From an uncultured Flavobacteriales bacterium (GTDB lineage: Bacteria; Bacteroidota; Bacteroidia; Flavobacteriales; Crocinitomicaceae): 53,881 bases of DNA. This document shows positions 1-8,808 of the stretch, in pieces. Position numbers and translations under genes: made by a program. The first letter of the stretch is position 1; the number at the start of each line of letters is the position of its first letter. Where the stretch lies: positions 1-53,881 of the forward strand of contig CAMLIF010000013.1 of assembly GCA_946479985.1 (NCBI GenBank), given 5' to 3'. The notes beneath the pieces are model-generated. The model had not been told where the DNA came from, did no database searches, and was given only the letters and a program-made list of their open reading frames with translations.

Positions 1-555
1 TTAAAAATTGGAAATGCAGTTACTACTAAAATTGATAACTACAATAAGTTCACGTATACCATTGAATTGCAGCGATTATTAGTTCCAACACCTCCGATTA
101 CTCAAATCAATGATGACGGTCAGTTTGAAATTGTCTCAGGGAGAAATAATGATATCGGTGTAATTGCAGGATTGGTTCAATCTTTTTATGATGCTCCCGG
201 TGTTGTTAAAACGGATGAAAATGGAGACTACGTTCAAAAATCAGATGGTACATACGAAGTAGTAAAAGGAACCCGTTTTAAAGAGGAGTTAGCTGAGATA
301 AACATTGCTACGGGTTTTGAATATTGGTATGCAGATGTATTTGCTGTTCGCGGAGGATTCTTCTACGAGAACAAAAACAAAGGAGGCCGCCAGTTCTTTA
401 CAACAGGTATCTCTTTCCAATACAACATTTTCGGAATCGATATTTCTTACTTAGCTTCTTTGAAAAGAGATAATCCGTTAGGAAATACAGTTCGCTTTAC
501 GTTACGTTTCAAATTAGGACAAACTACAACTGGCGGAACAGAGAAACCGGAGTAA
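1..555 (+). CDS. porV: Type IX secretion system outer membrane channel protein PorV (LptO), 3' part
   Basis: The reading frame is open from base 1, so the start lies outside the window and only about 184 C-terminal residues are visible. The segment is beta-strand rich with short charged turns. It contains the FRxGYF-like stretch 'FAVRGGFFYENK', then 'FTTGISFQYNIFGIDISYL', and ends in 'NTVRFTLRFKLG', a typical outer-membrane barrel C-terminus. This pattern is that of PorV/LptO, a FadL-like barrel that shuttles T9SS cargo from the translocon to the PorU attachment complex. The stop overlaps the ispF start (TAATG), so the two are probably co-translated. Family assignment is from recognisable sequence; porU is not visible. 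Confidence 0.85.
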   Translation, partial: LKIGNAVTTKIDNYNKFTYTIELQRLLVPTPPITQINDDGQFEIVSGRNNDIGVIAGLVQSFYDAPGVVKTDENGDYVQKSDGTYEVVKGTRFKEELAEINIATGFEYWYADVFAVRGGFFYENKNKGGRQFFTTGISFQYNIFGIDISYLASLKRDNPLGNTVRFTLRFKLGQTTTGGTEKPE

Positions 556-1034
556 TGGATATTAGAATAGGTTTTGGAGTTGACGTTCACCGTTTGGAAG
601 AAGGTCGCGAATTTTGGTTGGGAGGTTTAAAACTCCCTTCTTCGTTTGGTGCCGTTGGTCATTCAGATGCTGACGTACTCATTCACGCTATTTGCGATGC
701 GCTGCTTGGTGCCCTGAACCTGCGCGATATCGGTTTTCATTTCTCGGACACTGATCCGAAATACAAAGGAATTGATTCAAAAATTTTGCTCACGAATGTA
801 ATGGAATTGATCTCTGGAAAAGGTTTTGGAGTTGTAAACATCGACGCTACAGTCATTCTTGAAAAACCAAAAGTCAATCCGCATATTCCGGAGATGCAGG
901 AAGTTTTAGCCAAAATCCTGAAAATTGAAACTGACCGTGTTTCGATTAAAGCAACAACTCACGAAAAAGTTGATTCATTTGGTGCCGGTGAGGCAGTGAA
1001 GGCTTACGCTGTTTGTTTGTTGAGTAAAAAGTAA
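555..1034 (+). CDS. ispF: 2-C-methyl-D-erythritol 2,4-cyclodiphosphate synthase IspF
   Basis: IspF cyclises CDP-methylerythritol 2-phosphate to the 2,4-cyclodiphosphate, releasing CMP, in the cytosolic MEP isoprenoid pathway. The 159-residue length is normal for the family. The N-terminus shows 'GFGVDVHRL' with the metal ligands D10 and H12, followed by 'GHSDADVLIHAICDALLGA' and, near the C-terminus, 'VSIKATTHEK'. The ATG overlaps the porV stop by one base, which fixes the start and suggests translational coupling. ispE of the same pathway lies at 34560-35366. The gene converges on a VOC gene only about 10 bases downstream. Confidence 0.95.
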   Translation: MDIRIGFGVDVHRLEEGREFWLGGLKLPSSFGAVGHSDADVLIHAICDALLGALNLRDIGFHFSDTDPKYKGIDSKILLTNVMELISGKGFGVVNIDATVILEKPKVNPHIPEMQEVLAKILKIETDRVSIKATTHEKVDSFGAGEAVKAYAVCLLSKK

Positions 1035-1044
1035 TAACCCGAAT

Positions 1045-1431
1045 TCAATCAGCTATTTTCCAAGGCGGATCTTTTCGGTTTTTCCCTGCAAAATATAAAA
1101 TAATTGTATGATTGTCCGGATCTTTCAAGCGAGCTTCGCGCCAAAGCCATTCCTGATCAACCGGCAATTCTTCTATTTCGATTCCTAGTTCCTGAAGCCG
1201 TGCCACATCTTCATCCAGTGTTTCTGTTTCAAAATACAGCCAGGTTGAACTTGCAGGAAGATTCTCATCTGTATGATGAAGCGAAAAAGTGGTTTCTCCT
1301 GCCAAACATTCGAACCGGGCATATTTTGGTGTCGACTTAACAATAAGCTTCAATCCAAGTTTTTGGTAGAATTCAATCGATTTTTCTACGTCGCGTACCT
1401 GTATGGTAATTTGGTTTAAGTCCAGTTTCAT
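1045..1431 (-). CDS. VOC (glyoxalase/bleomycin-resistance) family protein
   Basis: This 128-residue protein has the paired beta-alpha-beta-beta-beta pattern of the vicinal oxygen chelate fold. It opens with 'ITIQVRDVEKSIEFYQKLGLKL' (conserved 'V.D...S..FY..LG') and closes with 'WREARLKDPDNHTIILYF', the typical 'DPdGn' C-terminal half. These proteins bind a metal and act as lyases, dioxygenases or drug-binding proteins; the substrate cannot be told. It starts 4 bases after the GNAT stop, so the two probably form a two-gene operon. Confidence 0.8.
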   Translation of the reverse strand: MKLDLNQITIQVRDVEKSIEFYQKLGLKLIVKSTPKYARFECLAGETTFSLHHTDENLPASSTWLYFETETLDEDVARLQELGIEIEELPVDQEWLWREARLKDPDNHTIILYFAGKNRKDPPWKIAD

Positions 1432-1435
1432 AATC

Positions 1436-1939
1436 TCAGTCAGTTAAAACCATATCGTAACGGTGCATTCCTTCAGCGTAAGCATTTTCGGTGATCTTCA
1501 CCGTTTCAAAACCATACTTTTCAAAAAATGAAAAGCTGTGCTGCGTGGTATCCAGGATCACTTTCCGGCCTGGGAATCGTAATTTAATTTCGGATAAACG
1601 AAATACTAGTAATTGTTCTCCGAAGCCCTGTTTGTGATAATCATTGTGAACCAATCCCCAAACAAATGTGATTGCATCAACACCATCTTTCTCGCCAAAA
1701 CCGCCGCAGCCAATGATTCTTCCGTCTAATTCCAGAACGTAATAGGGCGGATTGTTTTCTTCCGCCGCATCTTCAAGTCTGTCAAGAAAACGCTCAAAAT
1801 CGCCAATTTCTCCGTCCGTAAAATACTTCGGAACATTGGTTTTGAAAGCTTTCATGCAGGCTTCGTGATCTGCTGCTTCGTATTTTCGGATGTTTACCAG
1901 GTTTTGATCCATTCTGTAAATATATTCTTCCGTGTTCAT
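1436..1939 (-). CDS. GNAT family N-acetyltransferase
   Basis: The 167-residue protein has the GNAT fold. Acetyl-CoA binding motif A is visible in 'FVWGLVHNDYHKQGFGEQLL' (Q-x-F-G-x-Q), after a strand 'GRIIGCGGFG', and the C-terminal 'SFSFFEKYGFETVKI' is typical of motif B. It should transfer acetyl to an amine or amino-acid substrate that cannot be predicted. An internal ATG at residue 10 (MDQNLVN) is an alternative start. The adjacent VOC gene follows in the same direction. Confidence 0.8.
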   Translation of the reverse strand: MNTEEYIYRMDQNLVNIRKYEAADHEACMKAFKTNVPKYFTDGEIGDFERFLDRLEDAAEENNPPYYVLELDGRIIGCGGFGEKDGVDAITFVWGLVHNDYHKQGFGEQLLVFRLSEIKLRFPGRKVILDTTQHSFSFFEKYGFETVKITENAYAEGMHRYDMVLTD

Positions 1940-1980
1940 AATTCAAAACACAAATGAAACGCCACCTTTGGCAGACTTTG

Positions 1981-1988
1981 TATATTTG
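1981..1988 (+). promoter_or_regulatory. Bacteroidota -7 promoter box for bioB
   Basis: TATATTTG matches the Bacteroidota -7 consensus TAnnTTTG exactly and lies 19 bases before the bioB ATG. No clear -33 TTTG at the right spacing was seen. Confidence 0.5.
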
Positions 1989-2007
1989 TCACCTCTAAGA
2001 ATTACGA

Positions 2008-3111
2008 ATGAAGGTAAATCCAAATTATAGATCGAAAGAACAATTACTTGAGTTGTACAACAAACCCCTGTTGGAACTTGTTTTCGAAGCGGCAACAATT
2101 CACCGTCAGTTTCACAACCCGCGCGAGGTTCAGATGTCTTCTCTTTTGAGCATTAAAACCGGTGGTTGTCCGGAAGATTGCGGTTATTGTCCGCAAGCAG
2201 CGCGTTATCATACAGATGTGGAAGCACATAAGTTAATGACGGTTGAAAATGTGATCGAGCAAGCTCAGAACGCAAAAGCGAATGGTTCTTCCCGTTTATG
2301 TATGGGGGCAGCCTGGAGAGAAGTGCGTGACAATAAGGATTTCGACAATGTTATTGAGATGGTTGCAGCTGTGAACGGCCTTGGAATGGAAGTTTGTGCA
2401 ACGCTCGGAATGATGAACGAAAATCAGGCGCACCGTTTGAAAAATGCAGGTTTATTTGCTTACAACCATAATCTCGATTCATCGAAAGAATTTTACGGAG
2501 ATGTTATTTCCACGCGGGAGTATGATGATCGTTTGAATACAATCGATAACGCACGAAAAGCAGGTATTACAGTTTGTTCCGGAGGAATTATCGGCATGGG
2601 CGAGGCTATTGAAGACCGTGTTGGTTTGTTGATGAGCTATATGGAAATGGAAACTCCGCCAAACTCCATTCCGATCAATGCTTTGGTTGCAGTAGAAGGA
2701 ACTCCGCTGGAAGACCAGAAACCAATTGAACAATGGGAAATGATCCGCATGGTAGCAACTACGCGTATTGCTTTTCCGGAATCAGTGGTTCGACTTTCTG
2801 CAGGAAGAACAAAAATGAGCATGGAAGGCCAGGCTTTATGTTTTATGGCGGGTGCAGGTTCTATTTTCGCAGGAGATAAATTGCTAACAACTCCGAATCC
2901 GGAGTTCAATGAAGATAAAGAAATGTTCCGCATACTTGGTTTGGTTGGGAAAGAAGCGTTTGCCGATGGTGAACAGCCGGTTTCGAAACCAGATCCGATT
3001 ATTGAGGCTCGTAAAGCGAAGGAAGCTCAGCGTGCTCAGGAATTGGCTGAAGCAAAAGGGAAACCGAAAGCTGCTGATTTTAACCCAAGAACGGTTAAAT
3101 TGATGGACTAG
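2008..3111 (+). CDS. bioB: Biotin synthase BioB
   Basis: BioB is a radical SAM enzyme that inserts sulfur into dethiobiotin. The [4Fe-4S] ligands appear as C54-x3-C58-x2-C61 in 'GGCPEDCGYCPQ', and other hallmarks are 'YNHNLDSSKEFY' and 'CSGGIIGMGE'. At 367 residues it carries a charged, Lys/Ala/Glu-rich C-terminal tail (roughly residues 325-367) beyond the conserved core. The ATG is 19 bases after a TAnnTTTG box. bioF follows after 103 bases on the same strand; no other bio gene is present in the window. Confidence 0.96.
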   Translation: MKVNPNYRSKEQLLELYNKPLLELVFEAATIHRQFHNPREVQMSSLLSIKTGGCPEDCGYCPQAARYHTDVEAHKLMTVENVIEQAQNAKANGSSRLCMGAAWREVRDNKDFDNVIEMVAAVNGLGMEVCATLGMMNENQAHRLKNAGLFAYNHNLDSSKEFYGDVISTREYDDRLNTIDNARKAGITVCSGGIIGMGEAIEDRVGLLMSYMEMETPPNSIPINALVAVEGTPLEDQKPIEQWEMIRMVATTRIAFPESVVRLSAGRTKMSMEGQALCFMAGAGSIFAGDKLLTTPNPEFNEDKEMFRILGLVGKEAFADGEQPVSKPDPIIEARKAKEAQRAQELAEAKGKPKAADFNPRTVKLMD

Positions 3112-3214
3112 TTCATCAATCTTTGCGGTTTAATTTTACAACTTAATTTTTAAACGCAGAGAAGTAAAGAGCATAAAGTTGGATTATCCCGTCAGTGATT
3201 AAAAATGTAAGAAA

Positions 3215-4282
3215 ATGAGTCATTCATATCTTAAGCTTTTACAACAACGCATAGAAAAAGGGAGTGAGCGCTCCCTTTTGTCGTTTGGTGAAGGAATGAT
3301 CGATTTTTGGTCGAATGATTACCTTGGACTCGGAAGAATTGCCTCGGAAGTTTCACTGAAATCGGGGAGTGGTTCGCGTTTAATTTCCGGAAACTCAAAA
3401 AAAATTGAAGAGGTTGAATTGTTTTTGGCTGATCATTTTGGTTCGGAATCGGCTTTGATTTTTAACTCAGGCTACGATGCGAATCTTGGTTTTTTTAGTT
3501 CTGTTCCTCAAAAGGGAGATACCATTTTGTATGATGAATTGATTCATGCATCGGTTCGGGATGGAATCAGACTGAGTTTTGCAAAAGCTTTCTCATTCGA
3601 ACACAACAATTTAGAGTCTTTAGAAAAACGATTGAAAAACGCCGAAGGAACGATTTTCGTGGCTATTGAGTCGATTTATTCTATGGATGGTGACCTGGCT
3701 CCGTTGAAAGCGATTTCTGACCTTTGTGAGCGCTATAAAACATTATTGGTTGTGGACGAAGCACACGCGGGGGGAGTTTTTGGAAAGAACGGTGCCGGAC
3801 TTTGCGAAGAATTTGATATTTCAGGAAAGGTTTTCGCACGCCTGCTGACTTTTGGTAAAGGATTCGGCGCTCACGGTGCAGTAATCTTATGTGATGAAGA
3901 ACTCCGGAAATTCCTCATCAATTTTGCACGATCGTTCATTTACACAACCGCATTGCCGGAAGCTTTTTATGAGCATATTCAATCGCAGCTGAAAAAGGCA
4001 GGTAATGATGAACTCAGAAATCAACTGCAACAGAACATTGCTTATTTCAGGAACTTGATTTCTGAATCAAAAAGCGATTCGCGTTCGCCTGTTCAGGTTG
4101 TTGCTTTTGAGAATCCGGCAGATTGTAAACGAAAAGCCTGTGAAATGCAACAAGCGGGATTTGCTGTAAAGGCAATTTTACCACCTACAGTTCCGGAAAA
4201 TGGTCAGCGTTTGCGGATCTGTTTGCATGCCTTTAACACGAAGGCGGAAATTGATCAGTTGCTGTCGATTTTAAACCGCTAA
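3215..4282 (+). CDS. bioF: 8-amino-7-oxononanoate synthase (BioF-type aminotransferase fold)
   Basis: The enzyme condenses pimeloyl-thioester with alanine, the first committed step of biotin ring assembly, using PLP. The alpha-oxoamine synthase signature is clear: 'FWSNDYLGL' near residue 31, 'GSGSRLISGN', 'DEAHAGGVFG' near 181, and the probable PLP lysine K215 in 'TFGKGFGAHGA'. At 355 residues it is shorter than E. coli BioF (about 384), mainly at the N-terminus. It follows bioB, which supports a biotin role over the related 2-amino-3-ketobutyrate ligase. The start was chosen at the first ATG in frame. Confidence 0.88.
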   Translation: MSHSYLKLLQQRIEKGSERSLLSFGEGMIDFWSNDYLGLGRIASEVSLKSGSGSRLISGNSKKIEEVELFLADHFGSESALIFNSGYDANLGFFSSVPQKGDTILYDELIHASVRDGIRLSFAKAFSFEHNNLESLEKRLKNAEGTIFVAIESIYSMDGDLAPLKAISDLCERYKTLLVVDEAHAGGVFGKNGAGLCEEFDISGKVFARLLTFGKGFGAHGAVILCDEELRKFLINFARSFIYTTALPEAFYEHIQSQLKKAGNDELRNQLQQNIAYFRNLISESKSDSRSPVQVVAFENPADCKRKACEMQQAGFAVKAILPPTVPENGQRLRICLHAFNTKAEIDQLLSILNR

Positions 4283-4317
4283 TAGCTTAAATCATCAAAA
4301 AGCAGTAATTAATTACA

Positions 4318-4354
4318 CCGTTACTCCAACAATCACATTGTTTCTTTCCAACGG
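4318..4354. terminator. Nested hairpin between convergent bioF and DUF3050 genes
   Basis: CCGTT (4318-4322) pairs with AACGG (4350-4354) around an inner perfect AACAAT-CAC-ATTGTT. There is no long T tract, so a bidirectional termination role is an inference from its position between convergent genes. Confidence 0.35.
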
Positions 4355-4399
4355 GAAAGCAAAAGTAGTTCCGGTAAAATTCTGAGAAGAGATTATTGC

Positions 4400-5188
4400 T
4401 TATCCCTGAATAACAGTTGCTTCAATAGCTTCCTGCACTCCGTTCCAAAGTCCAATTCTGCTTTGAAGCGCACGTAAAGTGTATTCTTTCGCTTCTTGCC
4501 ATTTTTGTTCATCGTTTCCGCAAAGTTCGCTTACCATTTCCAGTGCCAGATGACTGTGGTGATCACCGTCAACTTCAATATGCCGATCGAGGTAATATTT
4601 GAAAATGCTTACCTGATTGGGGAAACGCTCATGAACATCGCTTACAATGGTGTGGAACATATTCGGAATTAGATCTTCTCTTCCGAATGTGAAAACTGCG
4701 GCAATAACATGTGGCTTTTTTGTGTCAATTACTTCAAAAGTAAAACGCAGAAAAGATTTTCCCGATTCAGGGATATTGGAGTTTTCTATTACTTCTTCTA
4801 TAGGCATTCCGCTAATTACGTTTTCAAGCAATTCATCTATTCCGGCACTTGAAGCTCCGGATTGGGCCATGGCTTCAAGGTATAGTTCAAAATGACTCAA
4901 ATTTCCTTCCCGCTCAAAAGCAATATCCGATTCTTCTCCGCAAACTATTTCGTTAATCAAAAAACGTGCTTTTGCAGATCCAACAGGAACCCAGGGTAGG
5001 GTAGTGCACGTCAGTTGAATTTGAAGGGCTTTCAACAACGACATAAAATCCCACACGGCATAAATGTGGTGTTCCATAAAAGTTTGAATGCCTTCTATGT
5101 TTTTTATTGATTTATATGCCGGGTGATTTACAATTTGTTGACTTAATTCTGCTGAAGCCGATTGGATATCCTGGATCTGTTTGTTCAT
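4400..5188 (-). CDS. DUF3050 family protein
   Basis: The product is about 262 residues from the ATG at 5188; an upstream in-frame TTG at 5209 is less likely because the conserved region begins just after the ATG. The block 'FMEHHIYAVWDFMSLLKALQ' followed by 'TCTTLPWVPVG' and 'INEIVCGEESD' is the DUF3050 signature. The protein is all-helical with several conserved His/Glu residues (HH in the first block, 'DRHIEVDGDHHSHLA' near the C-terminus), resembling the heme-oxygenase/TenA-like helical fold with a possible di-metal site. Biochemical function is unknown. Confidence 0.8.
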   Translation of the reverse strand: MNKQIQDIQSASAELSQQIVNHPAYKSIKNIEGIQTFMEHHIYAVWDFMSLLKALQIQLTCTTLPWVPVGSAKARFLINEIVCGEESDIAFEREGNLSHFELYLEAMAQSGASSAGIDELLENVISGMPIEEVIENSNIPESGKSFLRFTFEVIDTKKPHVIAAVFTFGREDLIPNMFHTIVSDVHERFPNQVSIFKYYLDRHIEVDGDHHSHLALEMVSELCGNDEQKWQEAKEYTLRALQSRIGLWNGVQEAIEATVIQG

Positions 5189-5263
5189 GACAATTGAAAT
5201 GTGCTGCAAAATTACTTCAAAAAGATTGGAAGATTATTCATTGTTCGGAGGAATAGTTCTTCT

Positions 5264-5962
5264 TTAACAGCCCATTGGTTCGTAAAAAGCAACGATGTAA
5301 GTATGTTTTCTGTTCTTCCCCATACCAGTAATCCGAAGATAAATCCGACTAACACCTATAAAAATATCTGCGTTCGAACCTGAGTGTTCTGATCTAAGAC
5401 TATCAAGATTTACAAATTCATTCAATTCGGCTTCGGAATATTTTGGAAATCTTTGTGTTTCACTACGGGTCAATTCAGGTACATAATATTTCCCCTTTTT
5501 CAATTTGAGTTCTTTCCAAGGCGAGTAATAATGTTTCCAGTCGTACAAATCCCAATGCGGACCTTCCATATTGAGCGTTAAACTTGTTTCATAACGCCAT
5601 TCCAATTTCAAATCAGTAAGCTCCGAAGTTTTGATATAAATTGATTGGCCTTGAACAGATTCAGGTAGATCATATTCAACTTCTAGTGTGTCGGAGGGAA
5701 AACCATCACCGTTGAAATCAAAAATCCTACCTGTTTCCAATAGATGAACTACCAATGTAGCCATCTTGAATCTTAATTCGGTACCGCCTTTGGCAGGAGG
5801 AGATTTGTAATCCAAATTTTGCTCATTATTTTTCGGTATTGAGTCAATCATGGGTTCCGATTTTACAATTTCCTTTTCAGATTTAGCCGTTGTTTTACTG
5901 CCGCAAGAACAGAAAAATACCGCAAATCCAATAAATACCGCCGAAATCTTATAATTGATCAT
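5264..5962 (-). CDS. Hypothetical lipoprotein
   Basis: From the ATG at 5962 the protein is 232 residues, beginning 'MINYKISAVFIGFAVFFCSCGS', a short hydrophobic signal peptide with a lipobox ending in Cys. A charged linker follows (Lys/Glu/Ser rich), then a soluble domain with several aromatic and charged beta-type segments. I do not recognise the domain. It starts 11 bases after the HD-protein stop on the same strand, so it is probably co-transcribed. The frame is open upstream to 6001, but that part overlaps the HD gene. Confidence 0.65.
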   Translation of the reverse strand: MINYKISAVFIGFAVFFCSCGSKTTAKSEKEIVKSEPMIDSIPKNNEQNLDYKSPPAKGGTELRFKMATLVVHLLETGRIFDFNGDGFPSDTLEVEYDLPESVQGQSIYIKTSELTDLKLEWRYETSLTLNMEGPHWDLYDWKHYYSPWKELKLKKGKYYVPELTRSETQRFPKYSEAELNEFVNLDSLRSEHSGSNADIFIGVSRIYLRITGMGKNRKHTYIVAFYEPMGC

Positions 5963-5973
5963 TTTTAAGCCTG

Positions 5974-7227
5974 CTATTTCAGAACCGGGTAACACAAACA
6001 ATATTTCTCAACCGGTTGAGCCAAAGCAGAAATGTTCAGATTGTCTGAGGCCATAGAAACGTCCATCGTACCACCGTTTTTCATCAATAAATTAATAGTC
6101 TGTTTCACCTGGCTGTAGGCATTGTTCGATAGTAATTCCGAATAAACGAAATATTCAATTTCCTCGTCATTTAATTGAAACTGTGTGCGAACCAATTCCT
6201 TTTCCATCAAAATCCTATCCGGACCAAAAGGTTCTTTTGCAATTTCAACTTTATGTAAGTTTCTGTTTACCAGATTCGTTGAAAGAATAGAGAGTACTTT
6301 GTCCGGATGCTTCTGCCATACTTTTACAGCTCCCATTATGTCATAATCATCCAGCTGAGCAAACTCTTTTAAAATCTCCGGATTTGTTTCAAAATCCACT
6401 TTCTGAATGTCGTTGCTCATGAAAAACAGCAGCGCCGGGCTTCCGAACAATGTTTCACCGTCCTTAATAAGTTTCTTCGCTCTCCGTAGGATATTGATCA
6501 GCATAAATTCACCTGAAACCACTGTTTTATGGAGGTAAACCTGCCAATACATTACCCTGCGTGCAACCAGGAATTTTTCAATGGAATAGATTCCTTTTTC
6601 ATCAATTACCAATTGATCGTTATGAACATTCAGCATTTCAATAATTCGTTCTGTTCCAACGATTCCTTCGGAAACACCGGTAAAAAAACTGTCGCGGGTC
6701 AGATAATCTAATCGATCCATGTCGAGCTGACTGGAAACCAGTTGATACAAGAATTTCTTGTTGTATTTATTCGCGAAGATCATCAGCGCACGCTCCAGAT
6801 CATCTGAATTTTCAGGAAATTCCTGTTTCAGTGCCTGGATGAAGTAATAGGAAATTTGTTCATGGCTGACATTCGTTACAATATCATATTCCAATGCGTG
6901 ACTAAATGGCCCGTGACCAATATCATGCAGCAAAATGGCGATTAAAACTGCTCGCTCTTCCTTCTCACTTATTTCATGTCCTTTTCGTCGAATTACTGCA
7001 ACTGCCTGCGACATTAAGTGCATTGCGCCAATGACGTGATGGAAACGTGTATGCAGCGCGCCCGGGTAAACCAAATGCGTCATTCCCAGTTGTTTTATTC
7101 GTCTCAAACGCTGAACATACGGATGTTCAACCAAATCGAAAATAAATTCATCAGGAATAGTAATAAAACCATAAACAGGATCGTTGATGATTTTCTTTTT
7201 GTTATTTCTGTGGGCGTTTGTCCGCAA
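5974..7227 (-). CDS. HD domain phosphohydrolase (SAMHD1/dGTPase-like)
   Basis: This 417-residue protein has the HD-superfamily metal site: 'HTRFHHVIGAMHLM' (H63/H64) and 'LLHDIGHGPFSH' (H101, D102, H105, H110). The 'DPVYGF' N-terminus and overall arrangement match the SAMHD1/YfbR-related phosphohydrolases conserved in Bacteroidota; nucleotide triphosphates are a plausible but unproven substrate. No ATG is available; the first codon is TTG at 7227, 16 bases downstream of a perfect promoter box (7244-7251), which supports this start. The gene is divergent from porX with only 39 bases between start codons. Confidence 0.8.
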   Translation of the reverse strand: MRTNAHRNNKKKIINDPVYGFITIPDEFIFDLVEHPYVQRLRRIKQLGMTHLVYPGALHTRFHHVIGAMHLMSQAVAVIRRKGHEISEKEERAVLIAILLHDIGHGPFSHALEYDIVTNVSHEQISYYFIQALKQEFPENSDDLERALMIFANKYNKKFLYQLVSSQLDMDRLDYLTRDSFFTGVSEGIVGTERIIEMLNVHNDQLVIDEKGIYSIEKFLVARRVMYWQVYLHKTVVSGEFMLINILRRAKKLIKDGETLFGSPALLFFMSNDIQKVDFETNPEILKEFAQLDDYDIMGAVKVWQKHPDKVLSILSTNLVNRNLHKVEIAKEPFGPDRILMEKELVRTQFQLNDEEIEYFVYSELLSNNAYSQVKQTINLLMKNGGTMDVSMASDNLNISALAQPVEKYCLCYPVLK

Positions 7228-7243
7228 TTGAAGTAATTTTAAC

Positions 7244-7251
7244 CAAAACTA
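7244..7251 (-). promoter_or_regulatory. -7 promoter box for the HD-domain gene
   Basis: On the minus strand the sequence is TAGTTTTG, an exact TAnnTTTG match, inside the 39-base gap between the divergent HD gene and porX. It supports transcription starting just upstream of the TTG start. Confidence 0.45.
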
Positions 7252-7266
7252 ATTAATCTTTAGCAA

Positions 7267-8808
7267 ATGCAGACAAAGATTCTATGGGCAGATGATGAAA
7301 TGGAATACCTGAAGCCACACGTAATGTTCCTGGAACAGAAAGGCTATCAGGTTGAACTGATCAATAACGGGTCTGAGGCTGTTGAGTTGTGTATGGAGAA
7401 CAATTATGATATTGTTTTCCTGGACGAAAACATGCCTGGTATTTCAGGGCTTGAGGCCTTGTCGCGTATCAAGGAAATTCGACCGCAATTGCCAATTGTG
7501 ATGATCACGAAAAGTGAAGAGGAAAGAATCATGGAAGAAGCGATCGGTTCTAAAATTGCCGATTACCTGATTAAACCGGTTAATCCGAATCAGCTGCTTT
7601 TGTGTTTGAAGAAAAACCTGGACCACAGAAAACTGGTTTCCCAAAAAACGAATTCAAACTATCAGCAGGAATTTCGTCAGCTGGGAATGCAGTTGAACGG
7701 TAGGTTGGATGCAGAAGAGTGGAAGGAGGTTTTCAAAAAACTGACTTACTGGGAACTGGAGTTTAATGGTTTGCAGGATCAGGGGATGAAGGAAATCCTC
7801 GATGCGCAGCGTAAAGAAGCAAACGATTTGTTCTGTCGCTATATTGAGAATAACTATGAAGATTGGTTCGACGGTGATGATGGTGCGCCTGATATGGTTC
7901 ATCATATTCTGAAAGACCGCGTTTTTCCGTTGCTGGATCAACAGGTTTGTTTATTGGTAATCGACAACCTGCGTTTTGATCAGTGGCAGATCTTAAAACC
8001 GATCATTTCCAATTATTTCGAAATTGAAAAAGACGAGATTATCTATTCCATACTTCCAACTGCAACACATTACGCACGTAATGCTTTGTTTGCAGGAGTA
8101 ATGCCTTCGGAAATTGCCAAACGTTTCCCCAATCATTGGTTAAACGAAGAAGATGAAGGTGGAAAAAATATGCACGAAGCTGTTTTCCTGGAAGGAAACC
8201 TGAAACGAAACGGGAAAAATATCAAATGGTCATATAACAAGATCACAAACCTGGATGCAGGTAAGAGATTAGTCGATCAATTCCATACCTTGAAAGGAAA
8301 TCAGCTGAACGCAATTGTCTACAACTTTGTTGATATGCTTAGTCATGCCAGAACAGAAATGGATATGATCAAGGAATTGGCAGCAGATGAAGCTGCTTAT
8401 CGTTCATTGACATTGAGCTGGTTCGAACATTCTCCGCTGCAGGAAATCATCAAAAAAGTAGCGGAAATGGGGTCAAAGCTGGTTATTACAACGGATCACG
8501 GAACCGTTCGTGTTACAGATCCGATCAAGATAGTTGGTGACAGAAATACGAACACAAATCTTCGTTACAAAACCGGGAAAAATCTGAGCTATAAAGACAA
8601 AGAAGTTTTTGCAGTTAAACATCCGGAGAAAATCGGTTTACCGAAATCGTCGCTTTCAAGTGAATTTGTTTTCACACGTGAGCATGACTATTTCTGTTAT
8701 CCGAATAACTACAATCATTTTGTGCATTACTACAATGATACCTTTCAGCACGGTGGAATTTCAATGGAAGAAATGCTCATTCCTTTTATCATACTGAATC
8801 CAAAATGA
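7267..8808 (+). CDS. porX: T9SS response regulator PorX (receiver plus PglZ/alkaline-phosphatase-like domain)
   Basis: PorX is a 513-residue cytoplasmic regulator of the type IX secretion system and partner of the kinase PorY and sigma factor SigP in studied species. Residues 1-125 form a CheY-like receiver: acidic pocket D9/D10, phospho-acceptor D53 in 'IVFLDENMPG', T81 and K103 in 'DYLIKPVNP'. After a helical linker, the C-terminal half is a PglZ/alkaline-phosphatase superfamily domain with 'DNLRFDQW', 'THYARNALF', 'VDMLSHAR' and 'TTDHGTVRV', the expected metal-binding and nucleophile regions. Its ATGA overlap with tsaE indicates coupling. No porY is in the window. Confidence 0.95.
   Translation: MQTKILWADDEMEYLKPHVMFLEQKGYQVELINNGSEAVELCMENNYDIVFLDENMPGISGLEALSRIKEIRPQLPIVMITKSEEERIMEEAIGSKIADYLIKPVNPNQLLLCLKKNLDHRKLVSQKTNSNYQQEFRQLGMQLNGRLDAEEWKEVFKKLTYWELEFNGLQDQGMKEILDAQRKEANDLFCRYIENNYEDWFDGDDGAPDMVHHILKDRVFPLLDQQVCLLVIDNLRFDQWQILKPIISNYFEIEKDEIIYSILPTATHYARNALFAGVMPSEIAKRFPNHWLNEEDEGGKNMHEAVFLEGNLKRNGKNIKWSYNKITNLDAGKRLVDQFHTLKGNQLNAIVYNFVDMLSHARTEMDMIKELAADEAAYRSLTLSWFEHSPLQEIIKKVAEMGSKLVITTDHGTVRVTDPIKIVGDRNTNTNLRYKTGKNLSYKDKEVFAVKHPEKIGLPKSSLSSEFVFTREHDYFCYPNNYNHFVHYYNDTFQHGGISMEEMLIPFIILNPK

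Noticed and set aside
5189..5209. TTG start of the DUF3050 gene at 5209
   Set aside because: A normal ATG seven codons downstream directly precedes the conserved region; the extra residues are not supported.
7267..8808. PglZ protein of a BREX phage-defence island
   Set aside because: The protein has an N-terminal receiver domain and the tsaE-ald context of PorX, with no brx or pgl genes nearby.
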